Assembly (NCBI GenBank): GCA_037178855.1
Contig: JASJZC010000004.1
Coordinates: 496,001-560,000 of the forward strand
Reading direction: 5' to 3'
DNA: 64,000 bases
Origin: Oscheius sp. JU75
Lineage: Eukaryota; Nematoda; Chromadorea; Rhabditida; Rhabditidae
Positions 34,067 to 45,128 of the stretch are shown one piece after another. A model generated the notes under the pieces. That model was not told where the DNA came from. It ran no database searches and saw only the letters and a program-made list of their open reading frames with translations. The position numbers and the translations under genes are program-made. The stretch's first letter is position 1. Each line of letters begins with the position of its first letter.

Positions 34067-34181
34067 AACAGTTTGGTAGCTCTGGGTAGAGGCGACAGAA
34101 GAGAGAGACAAAGAACAGAAGTCTTGATAAGCTTCATTGCTCATATGTCACAATGAAAGCTTGTAGAGAGTCGTCGGCCGC

Positions 34182-34421
34182 CTAATTCTTGCTTTTCTTG
34201 CCCTTCTTGCTCTTCTTGGCCTTCTTTCCCTTCGACTTGACCTTCTTGACCTTCGGCATGTACTCGAGTCTGTTCTTGGTCAGCTTGTTCACGATGAGAA
34301 CGTTCAGGAATGCGCAGATGGCCACCACGAAGAGTCCAACAAAGAAGGCAATGAGGAACGGGGGCCAGAAGGAAACCTCGTCAGACGATTGATGGGCGAT
34401 GTCCGTCATCTTCTCGGACAA
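34182..34421 (-). CDS. Small single-pass membrane protein with Lys-rich tail (79 aa)
   Basis: ATG at 34421 begins MSEKMTDIAHQSSDEVSFWP. One long hydrophobic segment (FLIAFFVGLFVVAICAFLNV) follows, then an amphipathic link NKLTKNRLEYMPKV and a tail that is mostly lysine (KSKGKKAKKSKKGKKSKN) ending at 34182. It is an intact single-exon ORF of coherent design, so probably real. It lies on the opposite strand between two + strand coding blocks (33047-33530 and 34997-35765). If those are one gene, it is nested in their intron. Function unknown. Confidence 0.6.
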   Translation of the reverse strand: MSEKMTDIAHQSSDEVSFWPPFLIAFFVGLFVVAICAFLNVLIVNKLTKNRLEYMPKVKKVKSKGKKAKKSKKGKKSKN

Positions 34422-34996
34422 GTGTTCTGGATGGCAGGGAGCGACCCAATGACCTTGCTTTCGCTTGACTCCTTTGAGTTGACTTGTCTTTTCCTGTCGA
34501 TGGATAAATCACTTTCTAGAGAAAATTGGAAAGTAGCAAGTTTGCAGAATTGAACAAACTTTTATTGAGCAATTAGTTTCCTTTGCAATTTGTTTAGTTT
34601 CGTCACCTCTACTTTCTCTACAGAGCTGAAGGTAAACAGAATAAAGTCCAGAGTACCGATCTATTGCTCAAGATTTCCTACAGCCCCTTCCGATTTGATA
34701 GCAACGGCTCACTTACATGACACACCTATTGGAATCGAACTGTTTTGAAGGAAATACTAGGTCTGTCTAGCACTGTGCCTGGCTCCACCTTCACAGAAAG
34801 TTGCTGGACTGAAACCTGGGATCCCTTAAATGAAAGCAGAGCAGTTGAACAGACACAGAGCTAACAAAAATCTGATTCTCGAAAACTGTTGTTAGCAAAT
34901 CTATGGGATACGGGCATCATAGAGAGCTAATGATTACCTCGAGGTCTAAGTTGTCTTACAGTACGTGTCAGTAATACTTACAGTTTGATAGTGGGA

Positions 34997-35765
34997 ATGT
35001 CTGATCAAACCTTCGATCCTAGTAGTTTCCTATCCTCGCTATACACTCCCAAAACTCTTTCCTTACCCATCACTCTTCTTCCAGAGTACCCCGGCTTTGC
35101 AGACGCCATCTCCCAGCAGCTGATGGAACTGACCTCTAAAGTCATCATGGAAGATTCCCGTGAAAAGTTCGATGCTGTAATCATGTTTCTCGGCTCCGTG
35201 ATCATCGGGAACTGGCCTCGACACATGAACAAGGCTATTGACAGCGAGAACATTGTACTCTATCTGGCCCATTCGACGGTCCTGGGATGGTGTCAGGTCC
35301 TCAAAGAGGACAATGAGGTAACTTTCTTTCAGTTTCTGTCAGTGAGAGTTTTAGGCGGAAACCAGCAAAGACGAGCCTGCTCTACCTCCAGATTCCGATG
35401 AGAGTGATGAGGAAGATGAGGAGGAGCTTCCACAGGAGGACCCGGTCGTGGTCAATCGGTACCCTAGCCTTTTTGACTCGCAAAACCGTGCTTTAGATGT
35501 GCCAAAGCCCTGGCCACGCTCTGTAGCCACACCCAGCGATCCCTGTGGATGAAATGGCCTGAGGGAGTCGATTCGATCTACATGGTCATCAAGACAGCCA
35601 TTACTCACAACAACAGAATCACAGGGTTGGTTAGAAATGTTTTTAGGGATTTGAATGGTTTTCAGAGACGTGAAGGCAGCTCTCCTCCAGACCCTCGTCG
35701 ATTTCCATGAGTGGACAAGGACTAAAGCCGTGACAAAGAAATCGTCGTCTACCCAAACGGTCTAG
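34997..35765 (+). CDS. Uncharacterised helical-repeat-like protein
   Basis: Four exons are readable. The first, from ATG 34997 (MSDQTFDPSSFLSSLYTPKT), is mostly helical with AISQQLMELTSKVIMEDSRE and FDAVIMFLGSVIIGNWPRHM. After a short intron comes an acidic linker (SDESDEEDEEELPQEDP). Then CAKALATLCSHTQRSLWMKW with VDSIYMVIKTAITHNN, and finally AALLQTLVDFHEWTRTKA, ending KKSSSTQTV at 35765. Introns are about 38-45 nt. The pattern suggests an ARM/HEAT or MIF4G-like fold, but I recognise no family. It may be the 3' part of the gene starting at 33047: acceptor GATAG at 34990 keeps the frame. Confidence 0.6.
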
Positions 35766-36866
35766 TTGACTTGATTGTATTTTTTGATAGAATCTCTCCC
35801 GGTTGTGTTACTGGTGCCTTGCCATGTTGTTTTGTTCTAACATATCAAATGAATGGATTCTCTGAAGTTTTTGGCTGAAGAAAAAAAGGGGGGGGGGAAC
35901 ATGGAAGACTCAAACTGACAGATAGAGGGCAATACGTCGAAGAAGATCGGAGGATCGATCCTTCTGTGACAGTCTGATGCAGAGGCTTCTTCTGAACTTT
36001 CCAAGTTTGGGCGGGGATAGCGAACAGGCCTTACTGTTTGACTGGCAAGGACTATGTATGCGGGTGGGTTCATAACACTTGGAGAGGACAAGTGACAAGT
36101 TTTCACCGTCAATCACTGATAAGATCTGTGAACAGCGAGGAAATACTAACTGTTGCTTGAGACTTTCTGATTCCAGGTCCATCCGTGGATAAGCCTAAAA
36201 AAAGAGGAACGGATCAATCGTTCGGGGCACTCTCAACCCGCAATATTGTGTTCTTTTTGGTTGGAGATGAGTGGCAAGAATCTAAAGTGAATAGGCCGAC
36301 CGTACTAACAATCCTATTTTTCGTAGGAACTGTTCAAGCCTAACCCCTGGACTCATTAGGTGACAAACTGTGATTATCTCTCTTCCTTGAGACCTTCTTC
36401 TCTTCCACTTTACCCTCACCCTTTGACTGACCGGATAGGACAGATAACTCTTCCCGACTGCTCTTATTGACTGGGCTTCTTCACTGCTTGACAGGTTCCG
36501 ACAAGAAAAAGATCTCCCGACCAACTCAATAGACTCTGTCACTTTTTGTATGTTTCAGTACAGTAGCCATTCTTCTGTGACCACCGGCATGCTGTCTTGA
36601 CCACTTTTTTTTAGGACTCCTATTGCACAGCTTCCTCTTGTAAAACACAGTAATCTGAAAAATACACGTCCTATATTGTTGCAAACAACTCGTATTGAGC
36701 GGAACTTCAAGAGACAATCTATCCAACAAAATGAAAGAACTTCGTTATAAAATAGTTGTAGTCCTACTGTATATTGCTTCGAAACTAGAAGAAACTTCAA
36801 AACTTCGGTGTTTGATACAAAAAAGTGACTAATTAGGCCATTTGACCCAGAATCCCGTGGCACCAG
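35766..36866. other. Intergenic stretch, no supported gene
   Basis: About 1.1 kb. Two minus-strand ORFs (35910-36182 and 36282-36542) are open for 86-90 codons but show no domain, signal or splice logic. A run of nine Gs sits at 35889-35898. Confidence 0.4.
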
Positions 36867-37071
36867 ATGGTCGTCGAGAATCTGCAACTCGTTCTCTGCA
36901 TCTGCCTCCTGCTCTACTTCCTCATCTCGCTCTACTGGATCTTTGTCCAACACGACATCATTGACAGGCGAGGTGAATTTTGCCTTATTTTAAGGAGAAA
37001 ATACCAAAATTTTAGAAGCCCGAAGGAGACGCCAAGCGGAACGTGCCGAAATGGAAATGGAGACCTACTAG
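36867..37071 (+). CDS. Tiny single-pass membrane protein (53 aa)
   Basis: Exon 1 from ATG 36867 begins MVVENLQLVLCICLLLYFLI, continues SLYWIFVQHDIIDRR and breaks at GTGAATTT. After a 45-nt intron ending TTTTAG, exon 2 adds EARRRRQAERAEMEMETY and the stop at 37069-37071. The splice keeps the frame and makes a sensible short protein: N-terminal transmembrane segment, then a highly basic and acidic cytosolic helix. Size and layout are like small membrane proteins or micropeptides. No family recognised. Confidence 0.65.
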
Positions 37072-37429
37072 ATACCAGCCTTGGATACAAATAACGCGTA
37101 GAAATCCTCCTGTTCTTGTTCTTTTCTCGAAGAAATAGCCTTTTCTATAAAATTTCGGGTCTTTCCCTCTTTTTCTGGATCTGGCCACTAAGACATCTAG
37201 ACTCACCCCTTTTCGCTCTCACGAGAAATTTTCACGAGCTTTTTCCGGAAAAACGCCACAAAACCCTTTTTGTTACCTTCCTGAACAAATTTTTCAGCCA
37301 TTCTCTTCTTTTCTCCAGCGGAACACTTGTTGTTTTCCTTCAAAGCGTTGTCGCAACTCCCAGTGTCACACTTGCACTCGCCTTCTCCTCCCAACACTCG
37401 GCCATTCCAACTGGCTCCGAGTGTGTGTG

Positions 37430-39036
37430 ATGCGGACTTTCCTCGTAGACACACGCCTCGCCGGCCATCGATTACACCCGATCGGCTCCTCTGGAAATAC
37501 TGTTTACGTCAAGGTGAGTCTGAAAAGATAGATTTTAGGCCTTTACCCTCTTCTGAAAATCTAGAAAGTGTTAGAAACGTGAAAGAACAGCACAAAAAGA
37601 GCTCAGGGTAACTTCCAAAGGATAACAAAAAGGATTTGCGTCCGGGGGGAATCGAACCCCCGTCGAATGCTTGGAAGGCATCCATGCTGACCATTACACC
37701 ACGGACGCAGCAAGCCTAGACACTCCCTAATCGAACTGGTTCCAGGTCAGCCGGGAGAACTCTGTCGAGATATGGTCTCTTCACACCCTGTTCCCAGAGA
37801 GTTGGAGGAAAATTTTCGAGGTGGAAATGGTTGAGGTTTACTACGCTCTGCCAGCATTCTCTGCTGATGATAGACGGATTTTCATGATCGTTTTCGGGAC
37901 AGGGGTAAGACCAAATCTAGCTAGAAACCCATCGTTTTAGTTTGCAAACGAAGATGAAGTGAGTCTTTTTGAAATCAGCACCAAATCTGGAGATTACAAG
38001 ATGTATTGGTAGGATTTGGACCTTAAAAAATCATTTCTCTAACTTCCAGCCTAAACATTTTGTCGGCTCAAGACTTTTACGCTCTTCCCTTCGAAACAGC
38101 TTGTCTCGTGCATGGGAACACGGGCTTAAACATCTATGATAGAGGCATAGTGATGGGTGACATTCCGTTTTGGAGAGTCGAATTGGAAGAGGTGGTTGTT
38201 CCGAGATGAAAAGATATACAGAAAACTTAGAACCTGTTCACTCTGCACCGAAATGACCTCAAGGACCCAGAAAATCTCCATTGCGGCAGATTTCCAATTC
38301 CGATTGACCTAGGAAAACGAATATTTGCAAGATTGCTAACTGATAGTCGGCTGGTTGTTTTATGCCCGGAGACGGACAAATGGGAAGAGTATCTTCAGTC
38401 AACCAGGAGTCATTTTAATGTAAAGAGCGTTTTTCTCTCTTTCTCATAGATCAATTTTTAGCTGGCGGACCTTGATTCCCGAGGAATCCGAGAGACTTTC
38501 AGCCGCGGAGGTGGTCACAGGGTTGGAGCTGTACAGTCTCCGCTGACCATAGTCAGTGATAGTAATACGATCATTGCCAAAGTCAATCACCACAAGATGA
38601 CTTTTTTCTACAGGGTTCTGCTTGGTTTGTCAGGGATAAAACAGCCAGAAGAACGAATTTAGATCACAAAAGCAAAGAATTCAAGTGCATTCCGGCAGGA
38701 GCTGTTCGATTCACAGGCGGTCTGGAGCAAATGTTTTACCCAGCCCTCACACCAAAAACTTTCGTGGCTGTCGGGGTTCGAGCTGTTGGAGTGGTACAAT
38801 TGAGAGTGAGGCAGTCAGAGAATCGAAATGAAAGCATTTCAGCCACCCTCATTGGCAGAGTGCTCTCTATGGGCCTTGCAAAAGTCGAAACTGAAGACAA
38901 CAGACGTTGGAATACAATCTGGAGGCTACTCTTTCACTCAACTACAGAAGATATTGGGAACAGCCATAATGCAAAACTTTTATGTGTAGTTTTCTTGTTG
39001 CTCAAGCTTGAGACGGGTGTAATGAACGTTTACTAG
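37430..39036 (+). CDS. Uncharacterised multi-exon protein
   Basis: ATG at 37430 begins MRTFLVDTRLAGHRLHPIGS with exon end YVK before GTGAGT. The next exon, after TTCCAG at about 37745, reads VSRENSVEIWSLHTLFPESW and VEVYYALPAFSADDRRIFMI. Further exons give FANEDEVSLFEISTKSGDYK, ALPFETACLVHGNTGLNIYD, DPENLHCGRFPIPIDLGKRI, RLLTDSRLVVLCPETDKWEE and LADLDSRGIRETFSRGGGHR. The recurrent short beta-like blocks with D-x-W or Y ends suggest a beta-propeller (inference). The last exon (from about 38640) is Arg-rich and ends at 39036. The first intron contains an antisense tRNA-Gly at 37637-37708. Gene model reasonable, function unknown. Confidence 0.6.
37637..37708 (-). tRNA. tRNA-Gly (UCC)
   Basis: A minus-strand 72-nt cloverleaf: acceptor GCGTCCG pairs with CGGACGC, D arm TGGTGTAATGGTCA, anticodon loop CTTCCAA with anticodon TCC, T arm GGGGGTTCGATTCCCCC, discriminator A. 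There is no intron. It lies inside the first intron of the gene at 37430 on the opposite strand. Confidence 0.96.
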
Positions 39037-39504
39037 CGTCGAATGTGTCATACGTATATACTATTCACAAACGGCAGAGGCTGAATGGAAAAAACAGAGA
39101 GGAGATAAAGAAGGAGAACGTAGAGGAAATCACAGCAAACGGCGGAGAATTCATGCTAAAAGAAAATGGGCTGCCGAACAGCAAGTTTGAAATGCCGCCC
39201 GGATTCTTAGGTCATTACTGTAATCTGGGCTGCTAAACAGCGAGGCTTTGAGCAGGAAAATTTTAGGCGATCTAAGTCTTTTCCATTTCATCCTGCATCT
39301 CTGCAGCTAATATTGCTAATTTTTCATGCTAATCTCCACTTCTCACAAGTTTATCGATGCGGGTTAGAAAAACGATGTAATTTTTGATGAAAATGTGATT
39401 CGACGAAACAGCGCACGTACAACTCGTACAGTTCGTTGCGTATTTAGCTTTCTTGCATTCCGTTTTCGTATCAGCACTTACTCCATTGATTTGTTTTTTT
39501 TAGA
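39037..39504. promoter_or_regulatory. Upstream region and spliced-leader-type acceptor of the Argonaute gene
   Basis: About 470 bp before the Argonaute start. It ends TTGTTTTTTTTAG at 39503, then one base, then ATG. This strong nematode acceptor one nucleotide before the start codon is what SL trans-splicing would use. A short ORF at 39045-39236 shows no similarity and is not called. Confidence 0.5.
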
Positions 39505-42500
39505 ATGACCGACGAAATCGATTTGATTAGCTTCGAGGACGACATTTCTGTCACTTCTTCGGCTCCTCCAAGCCGCAGTCCCTCGGTGGAAAACATCTTT
39601 AGAAGAGATTCTGTTGGTTAGTTTCTACTCTTCAACCTGTCTAACCACAATTTTCAGCATCCGGTGATGATGACACCTTCTCGATCACCAGCCAGAGCTC
39701 CGGAACCAAGACGCCATCTTCGATCAAGACGGAAGATACCGTCAGAGTCTTGGAGCAGGCCTTCAGCGCCGTATCCGTTAACGAGAGGGATAATATCCAA
39801 GTGGCTGCCTCGAGATCGCGAGTCAGCGTACGTTAGCAGTTACAGTCATTTTCTACCTACTGGTTTCAGTACTACGCTCCTAGGAAACCAGCCGTCACCA
39901 TCGCTGCTAAGAAAGCTCCAGCTATCCGCGAAGGAAAAGAGAAGGTCCGCCTGCTGACGAATCTCTACACGCTGCAAGTTAGGAACAAGGTTGTGTACCG
40001 CTACGACATCAACGTGACTCTGATGCGTCCGGCCGGTCACAACAACCTCAATCTTGCCAAGGGACAAAGAGACGACAATGCTAAGACCGAGCGCAACCAA
40101 ATCTGCATGGAAGCTCTGAGGAAGGCGCTGGAGACTTTCCGCATGATGCGGGAAGGAGCTGCTTTTGTTTACGACGGTGCATCTATTATGTTCTCTTCTG
40201 ATTCCCTGGAAATGGCCTTGAAGCCGGTAAGAGTATCCAGTTCCTGGTAACATTCAGTTCTTCAGCATGGACACTCTCTCACCATCTCCGTCGATCAGCT
40301 GCCCCCGGAAATCCGCAAGAAGCTGGCCCGCTTCCCCGAAGTTACCGACGTCTGTATCGAGTTCCAAGCCTGCAAGGACTGGGCCTCCGAATTCGACATC
40401 GCAGACTTCCAGAAGGCACACAGCGAGCGCGACATGGCCCATCTTGATCGAACCTGGAAGCAATTTTTCGAGATGCTCACTAACCAAAATGCTGTCAGTT
40501 CGTAAGTTTGCTATTGTATACCTGATCTAATGCTGATCTTTCAGCGGAAAATACTTCTGCTTTGGCGCTGGCAAACTGTTCCCGACTTCTGGAAGACGCG
40601 AAGAAGCCAGAGGAGGACAGGAGCGTGTATTGGGCGCCAACAAGGGCATCAAATTCATCCAAGCCGCTCCCGAGTCGAAGAGCATCGTTCCTGCTCTCGT
40701 CCTGGACGCGAAGATTGGCCAATTCTTCAAGTCACAGAACTTGGTCCACACGATTTGCGAGTTCATGAGATGGCCCAGCGATCGCTATCAGCGCTTCCCA
40801 CTCGATCGAGACCCCAACATGCCCAGCAGGATGAACAGAGATTGGAAAGCCGTCAATGATTACGTTCGAGGAATGCGACTCATCTTCACCGGATCTGTCA
40901 GTGGAGAGCAGTCTTTCGTAGCCAGTGGCATCTCCAGCTTCGCGATGGATGGAGCTGAAGAAGAAGATTTCCGTGGACAGATGATTCGCACTGCCGATCG
41001 TTTCCCTCAGCTCAATGCCCGTGAACATCATTTCCATTGGCCCATGGTTCTCGTTCGTGGAAGAGGACCGAACGGCACCTTCATCGAGAAGCGCTACCCC
41101 ATGGACCTGCTCATGGTCGCCCCGTACCAAAGAGTTCCCAAGAACAAGCAAGTAGAGGATCCTCCGCGTGCTGGACCTCCTCAAACTCGCTTCCGCGATA
41201 TTCACTCGTTGATGCAACAACTCGATCTTGATCAGGGCGGATCAAGAAACTACTTCCTTCAAGCGTAAGAGTTTTAATGCTTCCTAAACAAGTAATTTTT
41301 TAGTTTCGGAGTCTCTCTCTCTCCTCAGCCCATTGAAGTCGATGCCATTCGTCGTGAACGGCCCAAGCCTGTCTACAGCAGCTCTCGTGGACAACGAGCT
41401 GTCAACACTCATACCGAAACGGTAAGTGGTCTTTACTTCTCCTGTGATGATTTCTTTTCAGGCTAGTTGGCGAATGGACAACGGTGATCAGTATGCTGGC
41501 GCCGGTGAGGTTGAAGTACTCTTCGTTGCTCATACTTGCAACAAGATTATTGCTGAGCAAATGGCTGAGACTATAGCCAGAATGGCTCAGCAAAGAGGAA
41601 TGCGACTCGGAAAGCCCTTCTACTACGGATATGACGAAAGAGCTGACCCCAAAGCGAATATGGAACATTTGTTCCCTAACATTAAGGAATACCAGGTTTT
41701 TCTAGTTTCTCGCAGCGATCACACACCAAGTTTAGAAGTCCGGAAAATTACCGAAGAGCCTACTTGTCCTGTACGTGGATCGCCTCCAGAACAAGTCTCA
41801 CGGGCTCTTGAAGCTTTTCGAACGCCAATTCCTTGTCTTGACCCAGCACATCACTACCGAGGTAGCTCAGAAGTTGATCCGCCAGCCGAACACCTGCTCG
41901 AACATAGGTTGGTTGTTTTCACCACTGTTTAGTCAGTATTTCAGTTAACAAGCTCAACTGCAAGCTTCATGGAATCAACCACAGTATTCGTCCGGACGGT
42001 TTCGCTCAGAACAGATGGATCACGGACAACAAATCTCTTATCATCGGATACGACGTAGCTCATCCTCCGCCACAGCTACGTTCCGAGATTCTGGACAAAA
42101 GGCCTCCTACTTCACCCTCGGTTGTTGGATTCTCCTTCAACGGTGGTCCTCACAGCGAGGCGTTCATTGGAGATTTTCATTATCAGACTCCTAAGAAGGA
42201 AGAGGTTCGGCGTTGCTGATGCCCTGTATCTTGCTGTTTCAGGTTAACGATCAGGTACTTATTGCCAGGATCAAGTGGATGCTCTCTTTGTTCGTGAAGA
42301 ATCGCGGTAGCCTGCCAGAAAACATTTTCATCTACCGCGATGGAGTATCCGAAGGACAATACGCTATGGTAATTTATTGCAGTCTATTTCCCTAACAACG
42401 TAGTTTTAGGCCATAGACCGCGAATTGGAAGCGATCAAGCAGGGCGTCGAGGAGTATTGCAACATGAACGGCCTTCCCTCCTACAGACCTGCCTACGTCA

Positions 42501-43050
42501 TGCTCGTCGTCACCAAGCGCCACAATACGCGCTTCGTGAGAAACACATCGCGAGGAATTGAGAACTCTCTTCCTGGAACTTCGATTGATACCGGCATTGT
42601 TCGAGCTGACTGCACCGAATTCTACTTACAGGTAAGATTGGATGCGAATAATAACTGATTGATTTTCAGGGCCATCGTGTACTTCAAGGTACTGGCAAAA
42701 CTCCGAGTTATGTTGTCCTGGTCGATGATCTCAATCTGACGATGGATCAGCTGCAGTCTTTCACACTTGCCCTTTGCTTCTCTCACCAGGTTTGTTGTTT
42801 TCAATGCATCTCATCTATGTCCTGTTTCCAGATCTTTGAAGGTGGCATCTCTCTCCCGGAACCCGTCTACCAGGCTGACGAATGGGCCAAGCGAGGTAAT
42901 GATCTGTGGAGAGCCTATGAAGATAGATACGAGCTGGAGCATTGCAAGAGCAACGGCGAATATTGTGCTCCTCCTGTCGATTTTGAAGCCATGACCAACA
43001 AGCTCGCCTACTGGAACACGGATCTGCAGACGACGCGCATCAATGCCTAG
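39505..43050 (+). CDS. Argonaute protein, nematode-specific (WAGO-like) type
   Basis: Argonautes bind small RNAs for gene silencing. Thirteen exons fit GT-AG sites: 39505-39616, 39658-39827, 39870-40226, 40266-40501, 40545-41264, 41304-41421, 41462-41695, 41736-41907, 41945-42204, 42243-42368, 42410-42631, 42670-42789 and 42832-43050, with introns of 37-43 nt. The order is an acidic Ser-rich N-terminus, N and PAZ regions, a MID region (AHTCNKIIAEQMAETIARMA is upstream of it), and a PIWI domain. PIWI motifs are SLIIGYDVAHPPP (first catalytic Asp at 42053-42055), SVVGFSFNGGPHSEAFIGDF, IFIYRDGVSEGQY (second Asp at 42339-42341), VMLVVTKRHNTRF and PEPVYQADEWAKRG. In the last, Asp (42877-42879) stands where animal AGOs have catalytic His. 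Block wording resembles worm WAGO/CSR-type proteins more than AGO1/ALG. AATAAA at 43123-43128. Confidence 0.93.
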
Positions 43051-44304
43051 TGTGTGTATCTCCTTTTGTTATTTCCAGTTTATTTCATGTCGAATTGTTT
43101 TGTTATGCATTTGTTAGATGAAAATAAATTTCCCTGTTAGAGGATTTGTTTCTGAGGAAGATGAGTCTGGCAGCCGTGGTAGACGCATTGGGCTGGTGTT
43201 TCAGTATTGACGTTACTGATCTCTTCCAACGCTTACATGTATATTGTCGATCTCTTCCTCCTACTCAGCTTTCTGTTTTCTATTGCTGTTGCCTAGAAAT
43301 CGATAACGCGACTTTTGAGCCAACTTATCGAATCAAGCTCGGCGATGAAAAGTTTATGTTGAAACGGGACTAGATCGTCGCACGGGTCGAGTCCGTAACC
43401 AGCTAATACCTGCATGCTCTTCCGGAACCGTCTAACCTCTACAAAATCACTGGCAGGAATTGTCCAGCTGTATTTTCAAAAGTTGCAGTGTTTATTCAGA
43501 AAGCATATAGCTGCCTCGAGTTAAGGACTTTCATCGGATGACGTAAGTGATTTCGAATAAACTTGTTCAGGTTAATGTCTTACAAGTACTGGTTGAACTG
43601 GTATCAGAATTTTCAATATCATTTAATGCTTATCGCTCAATGTTGTCCTCAAATTGTTGTTTTTCAGTCCTAGCTAAACTGCTGTCAATAAAAAGGTTCC
43701 TTTCGAACTCGCTTTTTACAGTATTTCTTACCAATTTTGCCGTCTTTAGGACTCTAGTGAGTCACGATCTCTATTCTAATTCTCTCCTCCTGTCAACCTG
43801 CTCTTGTCTTTTTCTTTCATTTTTATCTATTCGCATGTTTCGTGTTCTGCTAGAAAATTATTTGCCTTGACCTGTGCTTTACCATGTTTACTCCACAGGA
43901 AATGGAACAAGATACAAGAGAAGCAGTGAATAACGCGTTTGAAAGTGATTCGAAAATTTATAGCATCGCGGCGTTTACGGAGTCGCTGCGCACCAACTGT
44001 ACACGTGTAACCTACCGTAATCCGGAGTATCCGCTTCTGCTGCTCTTCCGTGTTCTTCCTAAACTTTTATTCCTCGCTCTTCCCCAAAATGTCTGTTGCT
44101 TCCTTCTCTGTAATTTTTCGCCATATTTTTTTCTGAAAAAATATGCGTTCCGATTCTATCAATCGTTTTCTCATGTCCTCGACAAAAATTCCTGAGAAAT
44201 CACCAGATATCCTTTGGAACCCTTCATCTTTCGTCATTTTTCATTCTTCCATTTGAGATGATGTACTTATGGGCTTTTTACAGTAACCATCGAGGACTCC
44301 CGAA
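43051..44304. other. Spacer between Argonaute and eS12 genes
   Basis: About 1.25 kb. Two ORFs might be fragments: 43161-43373 (MSLAAVVDALGWCFSIDVTD) and 43884 onward (EMEQDTREAVNNAFESDSKI, then YSIAAFTESLRTNCTRVTYR). Their composition is protein-like, but I recognise no family and see no consistent splice chain. The second loses coding character after about 44040. Possibly exons of a small unrecognised gene or relics. The sequence just before the eS12 ATG contains TTTTTACAG at about 44281, a likely trans-splice acceptor. Confidence 0.35.
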
Positions 44305-44966
44305 ATGTCTGACGGAGGAGATGAAGTTTCTGTTGCCCCCGCCGCTCCAGCGGCTCCCGCTGTCATGGATGTCCAAGGAGCTCTGAAGGCTGTTCTCCGT
44401 GCTGCTCACTACGCCGACGGACTCTCCAAGGGACTTCACGAGGCCGCCAAGGCTCTTGACAAGTGAGTTTTTCATTATTTTATGCGGTAGAGAAAGTGAG
44501 GAAACTAGAGCTCTATTTTGTAACTTTTGTATGAGTGGCTATTTTCCGCGTTCAAGGGGCACACAAAAACGGAGTATTGGGTACCTATTATCTGATTCTT
44601 CACCTGTCGTGTGCGAAATCATAAGCCGACTTGCCACATCTCTATTTGTACTCAAAAGAATCTGAGGTGCCAAAGGAAGCTAACATTTCAACTTTTAGGC
44701 GTGAGGCTCACTTCTGCGTCCTGGCCGAGAACTGCGACGAGCCCATGTACGTGAAGCTGGTCGAGGCCCTCTGCAACGAGCACGACATTCCATTGATCAA
44801 GGTAGCCGACAAGAAACTCATCGGAGAATGGTGCGGCCTGTGCAAGTACGACAAGGAGGGTAAAGCTCGCAAGGTTGTCGGCTGCTCGTGTGCTGTCGTT
44901 AAATCCTGGGGAAACGAGGAGCAGGGCAAGGCTGTTCTCTCCGCTTACTTCCAGACCAAGAAGTAA
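44305..44966 (+). CDS. rps-12: 40S ribosomal protein S12 (eS12)
   Basis: A component of the small ribosomal subunit head. Two exons (44305-44462 and 44699-44966, intron 236 nt) encode 141 residues. The sequence is nearly collinear with C. elegans RPS-12: [80 protein letters not shown] and [20 protein letters not shown]. The length is normal. An acceptor-like TTTTTACAG about 24 nt before the ATG suits spliced-leader addition. AATAAA at 44983-44988. The next gene starts 162 bp after the stop on the same strand. Confidence 0.97.
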
Positions 44967-45128
44967 TTGTTTGTTGTTGAACAATAAATTGTTATTACTT
45001 TCTCTTCTACTTCTTTTCTATTCACGCTAGCTAGGTTCTAGGCCGTTCACTATTGACTATTGTCCGCAGCCACGTCTCGGCCGCGTTTTGCCGCTCTCGA
45101 TTTTCGCGATCAGTTCACTCCGTTTTGT

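Noticed and set aside
35910-36542. Minus-strand ORFs of 86-90 codons
   Set aside because: Open but without signal peptide, domain, splice chain or polyadenylation signal.
39045-39236. Short ORF just before the Argonaute gene
   Set aside because: No similarity, no splice or polyadenylation context; probably random.
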